Assembly: GCA_025964055.1 (NCBI GenBank) | Contig: JAOPZP010000042.1 | Coordinates: forward strand, 1-8,449 | Length of the DNA: 8,449 nucleotides | Reading direction: 5' to 3' | DNA from: Conexibacter sp. | GTDB taxonomy: Bacteria > Actinomycetota > Thermoleophilia > Solirubrobacterales > Solirubrobacteraceae | In this document: positions 1 to 6,814 of the stretch, one piece after another | Layout of the letters: every line of letters starts with the position of its first letter | How positions within the stretch are numbered: position 1 is the stretch's first letter | The notes under the pieces: model-generated | Seen by the model: the letters and a program-made list of their open reading frames with translations, nothing else | What the model was told of the DNA's origin: nothing | The model's database searches: none | Made by a program: the position numbers and the translations under genes

Positions 1-282
1 GCCGCCGCGCCGCGTCCCTGCGTGCTGGTCCATCGCGGCGCGGGCCTGGGCGACGTCGCCCAGGATCGCCTCGGCGCGCTCCAGCAGCTCGGCGCCCGCG
101 GGCGTGAGCTCTACCGGCGGCCGGCCGCCGGTGCGTCGCAGCAGCTCCAGGCCCAGCTCGGCCTCGAGGCGCCGGACCTGCTGGGAGACCGCCGACTGCG
201 TCACGTAGAGCGACTCGGCGGCGCGGCGGAAGTGGCGGTGGCGCGCGACCGCGGCGAAGTACTCGAGCTGTCGCAGGTCCAT
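1..282 (-). CDS. LysR-family transcriptional regulator, N-terminal fragment
   Basis: This is the first 94 codons of a LysR-type regulator; the rest lies beyond the left edge. The protein starts MDLRQLEYFAAVARHRHF, followed by RRAAESLYVTQSAVSQQVRRL (in part), the standard LysR winged helix-turn-helix with its recognition helix around SAVSQQ (residues 32-37). The linker motif ELGLELLRR then PVELTPAG (about residues 63-70) is also typical, and the linker helix begins near residue 71. The frame is open to base 1. ATG at 282 puts the HTH at its usual distance from the N terminus; an upstream ATG at 292 is out of frame. No clear Shine-Dalgarno is visible. LysR proteins bind DNA as dimers or tetramers and sense a small molecule through a C-terminal domain not present here, so the ligand cannot be inferred. 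It is divergent from ppc across about 64 bases, and such regulators often control the divergent gene. Confidence 0.93.
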   Translation of the reverse strand, partial: MDLRQLEYFAAVARHRHFRRAAESLYVTQSAVSQQVRRLEAELGLELLRRTGGRPPVELTPAGAELLERAEAILGDVAQARAAMDQHAGTRRGG

Positions 283-331
283 TGCGGTGCATTCTGAACG
301 TGCGCCCACACGATCGCCGCGCGGCTGCGGC

Positions 332-337
332 TAGCGT
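332..337 (+). promoter_or_regulatory. -10 box (TAGCGT) of ppc, near-leaderless start
   Basis: TAGCGT fits the actinobacterial TANNNT -10 pattern. If its last T is at -7, transcription would start near 344, three bases before ATG 347, giving an almost leaderless mRNA; this agrees with the lack of a Shine-Dalgarno. No convincing -35 is seen. The 10-mer GCTAGCGTGA around it recurs exactly upstream of the gene starting at 4885 on the other strand. Confidence 0.45.
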
Positions 338-346
338 GAAGTGCCT

Positions 347-2965
347 ATGGACGCCGCCGACGTCGCCCTCCTCGAAGGGCTGGTCCACGAGGTGCTGACC
401 GAGCAGTGCGGCGCCGAGTTCGCCGATACGGTGCAGTGGCTGCACGCCACCGCCGCCCGCGTCCGCCAGGGCGACGCCAGCGCCGCCGGCCAGCTCTTCG
501 ACCGCCTCCACGAGTTGCCCGAGGACGGCCTGGAGCCGATCATCCGCGCGTGCTCGCTGCAGCTGCAGCTCGCCAACATCGCCGAGGAGCGCGAGCGGCT
601 GCGCCGCCGCCGCGGCTACGACGTCGAGGGCGCGCGCCAGCGCGAGTCGATCGCCGAGACCGCCCAGGTGCTGGCCGCCCACGGCGTCGACGGGGCGCGG
701 GCGCTGGCCGACCTGCACGTCGAGCTCGTCCTCACCGCCCATCCCACTGAGGCGGCGCGACGCTCGGTCCTCGACCACCAGTGGGAGATCACCGAGCTGC
801 TGGACCGCGTCGAGGATCCGCGGATCGGACAGCAGCGCCGCCGCACGCTGCTCGCCGAGCTGCGCGAAGTGCTGACCGTGTGGTGGCAGACCGACGAGGT
901 CCGCCGCGCGCGGCCGCACGTCGAGGACGAGGTGCGCCGCATGTTGTACGTGTACGAGTCCGTGCTCTACGACGCGGTGCCGGCCGTGCTCGACGAGCTC
1001 GAGCGCGGCGTCGCGCCGCTGCCCGACGCCCCCGTGCTCGAGTTCGCCTCGTGGCCCGGCGGCGACATGGACGGCCACCCCGAGGTCGGCGCCGACACCG
1101 TCACGCGCACGATCGAGCTGCATCGCCGCGCCGCGCTGCAGCTGCTGCGCCGGCGCGTGGCCCGGCTGGCGGGGCGCTTCGCGCAGTCCGAGCGGCGCCT
1201 GGACGTGAGCCCGGAGCTGGAGGCCTCGCTGGCGCGCGACGCCGCCGAGCTGCCGAGCGCCGACGTGCTCGCCCGGGCCCACTTCGCCTGGGAGCCGCTG
1301 CGAACCAAGCTGGGCTTCATCGAGCACCGGCTGCAGAACACGCTGGCGGGGCGCGGCGGCGAGCCGGGCTACGAGGGGCCGGCCCAGCTGCGCGCAGACC
1401 TCGAGCTGATCGCCGGCTCGCTGGGCTCCGCGCACGTCGCCGGCGGCGCGATCCGCCGGCTGCTGCGCCAGGTCGACATCTTCGGCTTCCACCTCGCCGG
1501 GCTGGACCTGCGCCAGAACGCCACGGTCATCGACGCGGCGGTCGAGGCGCTGCTGCCCGGCTACGCCAACGCGCCCGAGGCCGAGCGCCAAACGCTGCTG
1601 GCCGACGCGATCGCCGCGGGCCGCACCGGCCTGGAGCGCCGCCCGCCGGGGACCGCCGGCGAGCTCGTGGCCGCGCTGGACGCCGCGGCGCTGGCGGCCG
1701 AGGCCTACGGGCCGCAGGTCGTGCGCTGCCTGATCGTGTCGATGACCGAGCGGCCGTCGCACGTCCTCGGCGCCCGCTGGCTGGCGCAGCGCGCGGCGCG
1801 GCGAACGCCGGGACCGCGCGAGGCCTTGAACATGCGCTTCGTCCCGCTCTTCGAGACGCTCGCCGACCTCGAGCACGCGCCGGCCACGATGGCCGCGCTG
1901 TACGCCAGCCACGACTACCGCGCGCTGCTGCGCGAGCAGGGCGAGCGCCAGGTCGTCATGTTGGGGTACTCGGACTCGGGCAAGGACGGGTCCTTCGTCG
2001 CCAGCCAGTGGGCGCTGCGCGGCGCGCAGCTGGAGCTCGCGCGCCAGGCCGAGGAGGCGGGCGTCGAGCTCGAGCTCTTCCACGGCCGCGGCGGCTCGAC
2101 GTCGCGCGGCGGCGGGCCGACCTTCCGCGCGATCGTCGCCCAGCCGACCGGCTCCCTGCACGGCCGCATCCGGATCACCGAGCAGGGCGAGACGATCTCG
2201 GCCCGCTACGGCCATCCGGAGCTGGCCGAGCGCTCGCTGGAGCAGACGCTGAGCGCCGTGCTGCTGGCCTCCAACGTGGCGCGCCCCCCCGCGCCGGAGG
2301 ACTGGCGCGCGGAGATCGACCGCATGGCGCGGCGCTCGCGCGAGACGTATCGCGCGCTGGTCTACGACGACCCCGACTTCGCGCGCTTCTTCTTCCAGAT
2401 CACGCCGATCGAGGCGCTGAGCGAGCTGAACATCGGGTCGCGGCCGCCGTCGCGCGGCGGCGACGGCTCGATCGAGTCGCTGCGCGCGATCCCGTGGGTC
2501 TTCGCATGGACGCAGAACCGGATCCTGCTGCCCTCGTGGTACGGCGCGGGGACCGCGCTGGCCGAGGGCGACCTCGAGCGCCACCGCGCGATGCACGCCG
2601 ACTGGCCGTTCTTCGCGACGCTGATCTCGACGCTCGAGATGGCGCTCTTCAAGACCGACCTCGGCGTCGCGGAGCGCTACCTCGAGCTCGTCGACCCCGA
2701 GCTGCGCGAGCACTTCTGGCCGCAGATCGTCGCCGAGCACGACCGGGTGATGGCCGGGGTCATGGCGATCACCGGCAACGACCGCATGCTGGCCGGCGCG
2801 CCGCGGCTGCGCGAGCGGCTGGCGCATCGCGACCCGTGGGTCGATCCACTCTCGCACCTGCAGGTCGAGCTGCTGCGTCGCACGCGCGCCGACGCGTCGC
2901 TGGATCGTCAGGCGCTGCTGGGCACGGTCACCGGCATCGCCTTCGGGCTGCGCAACACCGGGTGA
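347..2965 (+). CDS. ppc: Phosphoenolpyruvate carboxylase (PEPC)
   Basis: Cytosolic anaplerotic enzyme: PEP + bicarbonate gives oxaloacetate + phosphate, Mg/Mn-dependent, feeding the TCA cycle and aspartate-family synthesis. The protein has 872 residues from ATG 347 (874 from an in-frame GTG at 341), close to the E. coli length. Visible PEPC signatures, numbered from GTG 341: LTAHPTE with the catalytic histidine at 134, GGDMDGHP at 240-247, FGFHLAGLDLRQ near 381-392, VPLFETLADL near 501, GYSDSGKDG near 542-550, FHGRGGSTSRGGGP at 580-593 with the two catalytic arginines R583 and R589, LRAIPWVFAWTQNR near 714-727, and the canonical C-terminal RNTG. K771 and the final Asn align with residues that bind the inhibitor aspartate in E. 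coli, so feedback inhibition is plausible (inference). No Shine-Dalgarno is present; a TAGCGT -10-like box lies just upstream. Start choice between 341 and 347 is uncertain; I prefer ATG because GTG sits only 3 bases after that box. Confidence 0.97.
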   Translation: MDAADVALLEGLVHEVLTEQCGAEFADTVQWLHATAARVRQGDASAAGQLFDRLHELPEDGLEPIIRACSLQLQLANIAEERERLRRRRGYDVEGARQRESIAETAQVLAAHGVDGARALADLHVELVLTAHPTEAARRSVLDHQWEITELLDRVEDPRIGQQRRRTLLAELREVLTVWWQTDEVRRARPHVEDEVRRMLYVYESVLYDAVPAVLDELERGVAPLPDAPVLEFASWPGGDMDGHPEVGADTVTRTIELHRRAALQLLRRRVARLAGRFAQSERRLDVSPELEASLARDAAELPSADVLARAHFAWEPLRTKLGFIEHRLQNTLAGRGGEPGYEGPAQLRADLELIAGSLGSAHVAGGAIRRLLRQVDIFGFHLAGLDLRQNATVIDAAVEALLPGYANAPEAERQTLLADAIAAGRTGLERRPPGTAGELVAALDAAALAAEAYGPQVVRCLIVSMTERPSHVLGARWLAQRAARRTPGPREALNMRFVPLFETLADLEHAPATMAALYASHDYRALLREQGERQVVMLGYSDSGKDGSFVASQWALRGAQLELARQAEEAGVELELFHGRGGSTSRGGGPTFRAIVAQPTGSLHGRIRITEQGETISARYGHPELAERSLEQTLSAVLLASNVARPPAPEDWRAEIDRMARRSRETYRALVYDDPDFARFFFQITPIEALSELNIGSRPPSRGGDGSIESLRAIPWVFAWTQNRILLPSWYGAGTALAEGDLERHRAMHADWPFFATLISTLEMALFKTDLGVAERYLELVDPELREHFWPQIVAEHDRVMAGVMAITGNDRMLAGAPRLRERLAHRDPWVDPLSHLQVELLRRTRADASLDRQALLGTVTGIAFGLRNTG

Positions 2966-2988
2966 GCGGCGCGGGGGCACGGCGCCGC
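2966..2988 (+). terminator. GC hairpin directly after ppc stop
   Basis: A perfect 7-bp inverted repeat, GCGGCGC and GCGCCGC with a 9-base loop, begins at the base after the ppc stop and lies between convergent genes (ppc and Mn catalase, stops 48 bases apart). There is no U-tract, so intrinsic termination is plausible but unproven; it could serve either strand. Confidence 0.4.
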
Positions 2989-3013
2989 CCACCCTCGTGC
3001 TGCGTCGCCGCCG

Positions 3014-3985
3014 CTATGGCGTGACGGCGTCCTTGAGCTTCGAGAACCGCGAGCCGTCGGTGGCCACCTGTCCCGTGGGCTCGTCGGGCAGCCCGGCGGC
3101 CTTGCGCAGGCGCTGGGCGATCTCGGCGATGTCCTGCGGCGCGTAGTCCGGCGCGAAGACGTCGGGCTGCGGCGGCAGGTCGTGCGGCAGCGCGCCCTCG
3201 GGCGGGCCCTGCTCGACGACGAGGTCCTCGCCGGTCTCGGGGTGCGGCCCGTTGAAGACCGCGCCGATCTCCTGGTAGTCGGCCGGGGAGAAGCGGTACA
3301 GGATGCGGTGCAGCCCCTTCTCGATGTGCGGCCGGCACTCGGGGATCTTGGCCGTCGGGATCCGCGGCGCCGGGAAGGCCTTCATCATGTCCACGCCGGT
3401 CAGCTTCTCCAGGGCGCGGGCGTAGGCGATCTGGTGGACGCCGCCACGGACCAGCAAGTAACCGGTCAGCGCGCGGGCGGCCGGGTGCTCGACCATCTGG
3501 TAGACCTTCAACTTGCCGTTTCGCGCGCCGGTCTCGAGGAAGTAGTTGTGCGTGAGATCCTCGACGAGGTCGCCGGAGCTGAAGACGTACTCGCCGTTCC
3601 ACGGCTTGCCGTTGGAGTCCTGGGGCAGGGCCCCCTTGCCGCCCTGCAGGAAGTGCTGGGGGTTGCCGATGCCCTTGTACTTGGCGAGGGTGGCGTCGGG
3701 CGCGTGGGCGTCGACGTTGGCTGGATCGGTCAACATGGTGTTGATCGCCGCCGCGACCACCTCGATGTGGCCGAACTCCTCCGCGGCGATGTTGGCGATG
3801 AGGTCGTAGAACGGCCGCGCGGCCTGGCGCCCGCGGAAGTTGAACGACTGGAACGTGTAGTTCATGAACGTGGACATCTCGCCGAAGCGGCCGCCCATCA
3901 GCTCCTGGACCGCGGCCGCGCCGGCGGGATCGGGCTCGGACGGAGGGGGCAGCTCGACGCCGAGGCGGTCGATGCGCTGGATCAT
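3014..3985 (-). CDS. Manganese (non-haem) catalase
   Basis: Converts 2 H2O2 to water and O2 at a dimanganese centre held in a four-helix ferritin-like bundle; cytosolic, normally hexameric. The protein has 323 residues from ATG 3985, within the usual size for the family. The expected metal ligands are all visible: E36 (in FGEMSTFMNYTF), E70 and H73 (in AAEEFGHIEVV), E151 (in NYFLETGAR) and H184 (in RGGVHQIAYAR); the first three have the same numbers as in the Thermus enzyme. K158, just after GARNG, fits the conserved active-site lysine. ATG 3985 was chosen over an in-frame upstream ATG at 4045 because GAGGAG lies a few bases before it and homology starts with MIQRIDRLGVELPPP. The segment beyond about 230 is the family's extended C-terminal tail. 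It is convergent with ppc and downstream of the DUF1059 gene on the same strand, with a 159-base gap that suggests its own promoter. Confidence 0.95.
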   Translation of the reverse strand: MIQRIDRLGVELPPPSEPDPAGAAAVQELMGGRFGEMSTFMNYTFQSFNFRGRQAARPFYDLIANIAAEEFGHIEVVAAAINTMLTDPANVDAHAPDATLAKYKGIGNPQHFLQGGKGALPQDSNGKPWNGEYVFSSGDLVEDLTHNYFLETGARNGKLKVYQMVEHPAARALTGYLLVRGGVHQIAYARALEKLTGVDMMKAFPAPRIPTAKIPECRPHIEKGLHRILYRFSPADYQEIGAVFNGPHPETGEDLVVEQGPPEGALPHDLPPQPDVFAPDYAPQDIAEIAQRLRKAAGLPDEPTGQVATDGSRFSKLKDAVTP

Positions 3986-4020
3986 GCGAGGCTCCTCGTT
4001 GCGGGGATGGTCGCCTCGCG

Positions 4021-4026
4021 GTACCC
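4021..4026 (-). promoter_or_regulatory. Possible stress-sigma -10 (GGGTAC) of Mn catalase
   Basis: On the minus strand GGGGGGTAC lies about 35 bases before the Mn catalase ATG. GGGTA is the core of the -10 element used by SigB/SigF-type stress sigma factors, and Mn catalases are often stress-regulated. However, no clear GTTT-type -35 is found 14-16 bases upstream, and G-rich runs are common at this base composition. Confidence 0.2.
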
Positions 4027-4098
4027 CCCGGGTCGGCGGCCGCAATGAGCGATGGCGCGCCGGTCGTCCGGAGGCGAACGGCCGTGCGCGTGGCGAAC

Positions 4099-4116
4099 GC
4101 CGGCGCCGTCGCCGGC
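4099..4116 (-). terminator. GC hairpin after DUF1059 gene
   Basis: Perfect 7-bp stem (GCCGGCG / CGCCGGC) with a 4-base loop, 28 bases beyond the stop of the DUF1059 gene and well before the Mn catalase start. It lacks a U-tract. It may separate the two genes into different transcripts, but GC palindromes are frequent by chance here. Confidence 0.3.
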
Positions 4117-4144
4117 ACCGGCGGTCGCGGTCGGGTGACCGGCG

Positions 4145-4342
4145 TCAGGCCAGCGCGCCGGGCACTTCGTCGCGCAGCGCGCCGCGGATCTGCTCGCGCA
4201 GCTCGGGCGTGTCCTCGTGGCCGTGCGCGGTGACGGCGTGGGTGACCGCCGCGTCGAGGATGTGGTTCTCGCTGCCCGACATGGCGATGTCGCACCCGCT
4301 CTCGCTCGGCATGTCGCGGCAGTCGATGTACTTGCGGTCCAT
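4145..4342 (-). CDS. DUF1059 family small protein
   Basis: A 65-aa soluble protein with the family's recognisable pattern: KYIDCRDMPSESGCDIAMSG near the N terminus, then ILDAAVTHAVTAHGHEDTPELREQI. No biochemical function is known to me for DUF1059. Two cysteines (C8, C17) and a His cluster (H35, H40, H42) are visible and could bind metal or be redox-active, which is speculation. ATG 4342 was chosen because an AGGAGG ribosome-binding site sits at ideal spacing just upstream and the family match begins there; the longer frame from 4408 adds an Arg-rich stretch that overlaps the promoter. There are 105 bases between it and the upstream gene and 159 to the Mn catalase start, so it may be monocistronic. 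Confidence 0.9.
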   Translation of the reverse strand: MDRKYIDCRDMPSESGCDIAMSGSENHILDAAVTHAVTAHGHEDTPELREQIRGALRDEVPGALA

Positions 4343-4378
4343 CAGGACCTCCTGGCGGTAGAGGCGCCTCCGCTCGCG

Positions 4379-4408
4379 ACGGTACGCCCGCCACGGGTGG
4401 CGGGTCAA
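4379..4408 (-). promoter_or_regulatory. Promoter of DUF1059 gene with dyad operator in the spacer
   Basis: On the minus strand TTGACC (4408-4403) and TACCGT (4384-4379) are separated by 18 bases, a good housekeeping-type -35/-10 pair about 36 bases before ATG 4342. The spacer is filled by a perfect 18-bp inverted repeat, CCCGCCAC GG GTGGCGGG on the plus strand at 4387-4404, which overlaps the -35 by two bases. A dyad between -35 and -10 is the layout used by MerR-type activators and by many repressors. The alternative is a terminator hairpin for the gene ending at 4448, 43 bases upstream, but no U-tract follows. Confidence 0.5.
4387..4404. repeat. Perfect 18-bp inverted repeat
   Basis: Two 8-bp arms, CCCGCCAC and GTGGCGGG, flank a central GG. 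It occupies the spacer of the DUF1059 promoter and is the most regular palindrome I found in the non-coding parts of the window. Confidence 0.85.
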
Positions 4409-4447
4409 GCTGCGGGGCGAGGGCTCGTTCGCGGCCGTGCGGCGCGG

Positions 4448-4885
4448 TCAGGAGCCTGGCGCTTCGGCGCCGGCGCCGAGGACGGCGTGCAGCGCGTCGG
4501 CCCGCAGGGAGGCCATGGGATCGACGAGGGCGGCGACCAGCGGGTGGATCGCCTCGTCGTCCTCGCGCATCCAGCCGCGCTCCTGCATGGTGTGCAGCCA
4601 CTCGGCGAGCGCGTCGTGCAGCGCGACGAAGCGCGCGAGCTGCAGGACGACCGTGCCGTTGGCGCCGTGCTCGGCAAGACGGTGCAGCTCGTCGGAGAGC
4701 CCGGTGAGCTCACGCAGGGCCAGGACGTCGTCGGTGCTCAGCTCGAGGTGGCGGTGGCGCTCGATGCGCACCGTCTCGACGGCGCGCGACGCCGCGGCGA
4801 GCTGCGCCGCCGACAGATCGAACGACACGTTGCAGACGGGCGTGCCGTCGGCATCGTGCAGCGTGCGGATCTCTTCGTTGACCAT
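4448..4885 (-). CDS. Uncharacterised 145-aa helical protein
   Basis: I do not recognise a family. The protein starts MVNEEIRTLHDADGTPVCNVSFDLSA (shown in part: MVNEEIRTLHDADGTPV) and is mostly predicted helix after residue 24, rich in Ala, Leu, Glu and His, with no signal peptide or membrane segment. Residues 25-110 contain amphipathic stretches such as AAQLAAASRAVETVRIERH and VLQLARFVALHDALAEWLH, consistent with a small cytosolic helical bundle. High GC at third positions and the lack of any better overlapping frame support coding. There is no Shine-Dalgarno; a TAGCGT -10-like box lies 11 bases before ATG 4885, giving a very short leader. It precedes the DUF1059 gene by 105 bases on the same strand, with that gene's promoter in between, so co-transcription is uncertain. 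Confidence 0.75.
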   Translation of the reverse strand: MVNEEIRTLHDADGTPVCNVSFDLSAAQLAAASRAVETVRIERHRHLELSTDDVLALRELTGLSDELHRLAEHGANGTVVLQLARFVALHDALAEWLHTMQERGWMREDDEAIHPLVAALVDPMASLRADALHAVLGAGAEAPGS

Positions 4886-4896
4886 GGCTGATGCTC

Positions 4897-4902
4897 ACGC
4901 TA
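4897..4902 (-). promoter_or_regulatory. -10 box (TAGCGT) of the 145-aa gene
   Basis: Minus-strand TAGCGT lies 11 bases before ATG 4885, within the 10-mer GCTAGCGTGA that is also found before ppc. The predicted transcription start, near 4890, leaves about five leader bases and no ribosome-binding site. No good -35 is seen. Confidence 0.42.
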
Positions 4903-5006
4903 GCGGGCCGGCAGGACGCGCGACCCGGTTCGACGTGCTTCCCCGGTCATCGACCGGTGAATCGCTGGACCGCAGCGCGTGTCGCGATCGGCCGGCGCGA
5001 GCCGTC

Positions 5007-5051
5007 TCAGCTGAGCGCGCCGACCTGGGTGAAAATCCCGCGAATCTTCGC
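5007..5051 (-). pseudogene. Remnant second copy of the 3' end of the phosphorylase-like gene
   Basis: Read on the minus strand this encodes AKIRGIFTQVGALS plus TGA, against AILRRIFAQVGALS plus TGA at the true end of the neighbouring gene (5106-5062). DNA identity is 38 of 45 bases and peptide identity 10 of 14. The copies are offset by 55 bases, so the remnant is out of frame with the intact gene and has no start of its own. It looks like the last codons of a diverged tandem paralogue whose body was deleted. Confidence 0.65.
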
Positions 5052-5052
5052 G
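5031..5052 (-). terminator. Possible terminator after the phosphorylase-like gene
   Basis: CGCGAATCTTCGCG (5039-5052) is a near-perfect inverted repeat (5-6-bp stem). On the minus strand it is followed by GGATTTTC, a short T-run, 10 bases beyond the stop at 5062. It also lies within the remnant repeat, so the hairpin may be a by-product of that sequence. Confidence 0.35.
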
Positions 5053-5061
5053 TGACCCGTC

Positions 5062-6723
5062 TCAGCTGAGCGCGCCCACCTGGGCGAAGATCCGGCGAAG
5101 GATCGCGATCGAGGTCGCGTAGGTCGAGTCCATGCCGTAGTAGCTCATGCCGCGGGCGCCGAGCGTGCGGGCCTGCGTGAACGGCGTGTCAGAGGCGTAG
5201 TGGACGATCCCGAAGTCGATCGGCAGCTTGGAGAAGTTGACCTGCTCGCCGGCGGGGTAGCGGTCGGGCTCGGCGGTCTCGTAGACCGCGTCGCAGTAGG
5301 GCCCGGCCTCCATCTCGACGACCGTGAACGCCTCGCGGTAGTAGCGGTCGAGGTAGTCGCGGTTCTGCAGGAAGGTCGAGCGGACGGTGACGGCGCGCTG
5401 GTTGTCGAGGCCCGAGCCGAAGCGCAGGTACGGGCTGATGTCGTCGAAGGCGAAGGCGTTGTCGAGCCAGTAGGTCGTGCCCGAGTGCTCGTCGAAGATC
5501 GTGTTGGAGATCATGACGTCGCCGACGTCGGCGTTGAGCGTGGCGGCCTTGCCGAGCACGTAGACGCCGCGCAGCGTGTCGCGGTCCTCGGTGATCTCGC
5601 GCAGGATGTTGTAGGCCGCGAGGCCCAGCGGGTAGTCGATGTTGACGATCGCGGCGCCGCTCTTGCGCAGGGCCTCGATGTCGATGTCGCCCAGGCGCGG
5701 GTCGAGGCGACCAGGGTCGAGCTTGGCCAGCGGCATCACCTGGGCGGCGACGCGCAGGCCGGACTCGGAGTTGAGGTGCACGATCCCGCTGGCGCTCTCG
5801 GTCTGGCGCCGGCGCGGCTGGGCGTCCGGATCGAGCATGAACTGCTCGCGGGCCAGGAAGTACAGGAAGTTGTCCCACGACCCGGCGGTGCGCTCCTCGC
5901 GGAAGGCGCGCAGCTCCTCCTGCAGGTCACGCGGGCCGGCGCGCTCGACCCACTCGACCAGCGCCGACTCGCGGGCGCGGGCGTCGCCGGAGAGCAGGTT
6001 GACCAAGGAGTGGGTGTTGGACGAGACGAAGAACAACGGCGCGCCGCGGAGGCCCGCGCCGTCGAGCTGCTGGGCGACCGGGGACCACCAGCGGCGCGTC
6101 ATGCGCGCGTAGCTCACCTGCGAGCCGCCGAGCATGCGGACGCGCAGCGAGAGGTTGGTCTCGGCGACCTGGCCGAGGCGGCGGGCGAAGGCAGTGCCCC
6201 ACGCCTCCTGCAGGCGCTCCCAGTCGTCGATCGAACCGCCGAGCGCCCGTGAGCACTCCGCGGCGCCGGGCAGGCCCTGGGGCCGCGGCCAGCCGATCGC
6301 GTTGAGCTTGCGGCGCAGCTTGTTCCACTCGATCTGGTAGGCCACCAGCGTCGGGACGAGGTCGTCGACGTCGGACGTCGAGGACAGCAGCACGCCCCAC
6401 TGCCCGCTGGGCCCCTCGTGCCACTGGCGCCGGCGCGCGGGCGCCTCGGTCGTCGGCCACTGGTCCAGGGCGAGCGACGCGGCGGCGAACTGCTCCTCCT
6501 CCTGGCCCATGATCACGACGCGGCCCTCGTAGATCTTCGCCGGGAGCCGCTGCGTGGCATAGAGGAAGGCGCCGAGGTCGAGGTCGTCGGAGGCGGCCAG
6601 CGGATGCAGGGACGACTCGATCGCGCGGTGCGTCGACTCCAGGATCCTCAGCTTGGTCTCGCCCCGCGACCGCAGGAGGGTCGAGTAGGTGCGCTGGTAG
6701 AGCTCGACGTCGGCGGGCGGCAT
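5062..6723 (-). CDS. Uncharacterised protein with nucleoside-phosphorylase-like C-terminal half
   Basis: A 553-aa protein with no signal peptide or membrane helix. Residues 1-300 match nothing I recognise: a largely helical region containing YEGRVVIMGQEEEQF (66-80), IEWNKLRRKLN (131-141) and APLFFVSSNTHSLVNLLSG (228-246). Residues about 355-550 carry the ordered motifs of the PNP/MTAN/AMP-nucleosidase superfamily: AAIVNIDYPLGLAAYNIL (357-374), GKAATLNADVGDVMISNT (391-408) like the Gly-rich plus GDV segment, VVEMEAGPYCDAV (468-480) with E472 in the position of the ribose-binding MEA glutamate, and SDTP (511-514) with D512 in the position of the catalytic base. I infer a purine or nucleotide ribosyl-cleaving or phosphorolytic fold; substrate and activity are unknown, and the N-terminal half could be regulatory, as in AMP nucleosidase. 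ATG 6723 follows a TATACC -10-like box by 9 bases and has no Shine-Dalgarno; longer frames upstream run antisense through the divergent secreted gene. A GTG 21 bases upstream is an alternative start. Confidence 0.85.
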   Translation of the reverse strand: MPPADVELYQRTYSTLLRSRGETKLRILESTHRAIESSLHPLAASDDLDLGAFLYATQRLPAKIYEGRVVIMGQEEEQFAAASLALDQWPTTEAPARRRQWHEGPSGQWGVLLSSTSDVDDLVPTLVAYQIEWNKLRRKLNAIGWPRPQGLPGAAECSRALGGSIDDWERLQEAWGTAFARRLGQVAETNLSLRVRMLGGSQVSYARMTRRWWSPVAQQLDGAGLRGAPLFFVSSNTHSLVNLLSGDARARESALVEWVERAGPRDLQEELRAFREERTAGSWDNFLYFLAREQFMLDPDAQPRRRQTESASGIVHLNSESGLRVAAQVMPLAKLDPGRLDPRLGDIDIEALRKSGAAIVNIDYPLGLAAYNILREITEDRDTLRGVYVLGKAATLNADVGDVMISNTIFDEHSGTTYWLDNAFAFDDISPYLRFGSGLDNQRAVTVRSTFLQNRDYLDRYYREAFTVVEMEAGPYCDAVYETAEPDRYPAGEQVNFSKLPIDFGIVHYASDTPFTQARTLGARGMSYYGMDSTYATSIAILRRIFAQVGALS

Positions 6724-6732
6724 TGGCGAGCG

Positions 6733-6740
6733 GGTATACC
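6733..6740. promoter_or_regulatory. Symmetric -10-like GGTATACC between divergent genes
   Basis: The palindrome GGTATACC gives TATACC on both strands. On the minus strand it lies 9 bases before ATG 6723, consistent with a near-leaderless transcript; on the plus strand it would leave a leader of about 68 bases before ATG 6815. It is one of the few AT-containing spots in the 91-base intergenic region. No clear -35 is seen on either side. Confidence 0.35.
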
Positions 6741-6814
6741 GCACCGGCAGGCGGGACGGGCGACGTGGGCCCTGGCGTGCCGTGACGTTCGGGGCCGCAG
6801 TGCGTTCTGGAGCG

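Larger units (their letters stand above)
5003..5107. repeat. Imperfect direct repeat, period 55 bp
   Basis: Two direct copies of about 50 bases, 5003-5052 and 5058-5107, differ at 7 positions. Each holds the perfect 10-bp palindrome CTCAGCTGAG (5006-5015 and 5061-5070), which spans the stop codon of the reading frame in each copy. Confidence 0.85.

Noticed and set aside
781..3024. Long plus-strand frame of 747 codons overlapping ppc
   Set aside because: Composition is almost entirely Arg, Ala, Pro and Gly, typical of a shifted frame of a high-GC gene; ppc in the other frame has all family motifs.
3182..4048. 288-codon plus-strand frame antisense to Mn catalase
   Set aside because: Mirror-strand artefact; the catalase on the minus strand has all metal ligands.
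2928..4601. 557-codon minus-strand frame across the Mn catalase and DUF1059 genes
   Set aside because: Arg/Pro/Ala low-complexity translation that covers two well-recognised genes on the same strand in another frame.
5200..6252. 350-codon plus-strand frame antisense to the phosphorylase-like gene
   Set aside because: Val/Gly/Ala/Asp-rich mirror of the coding strand with no recognisable domain.
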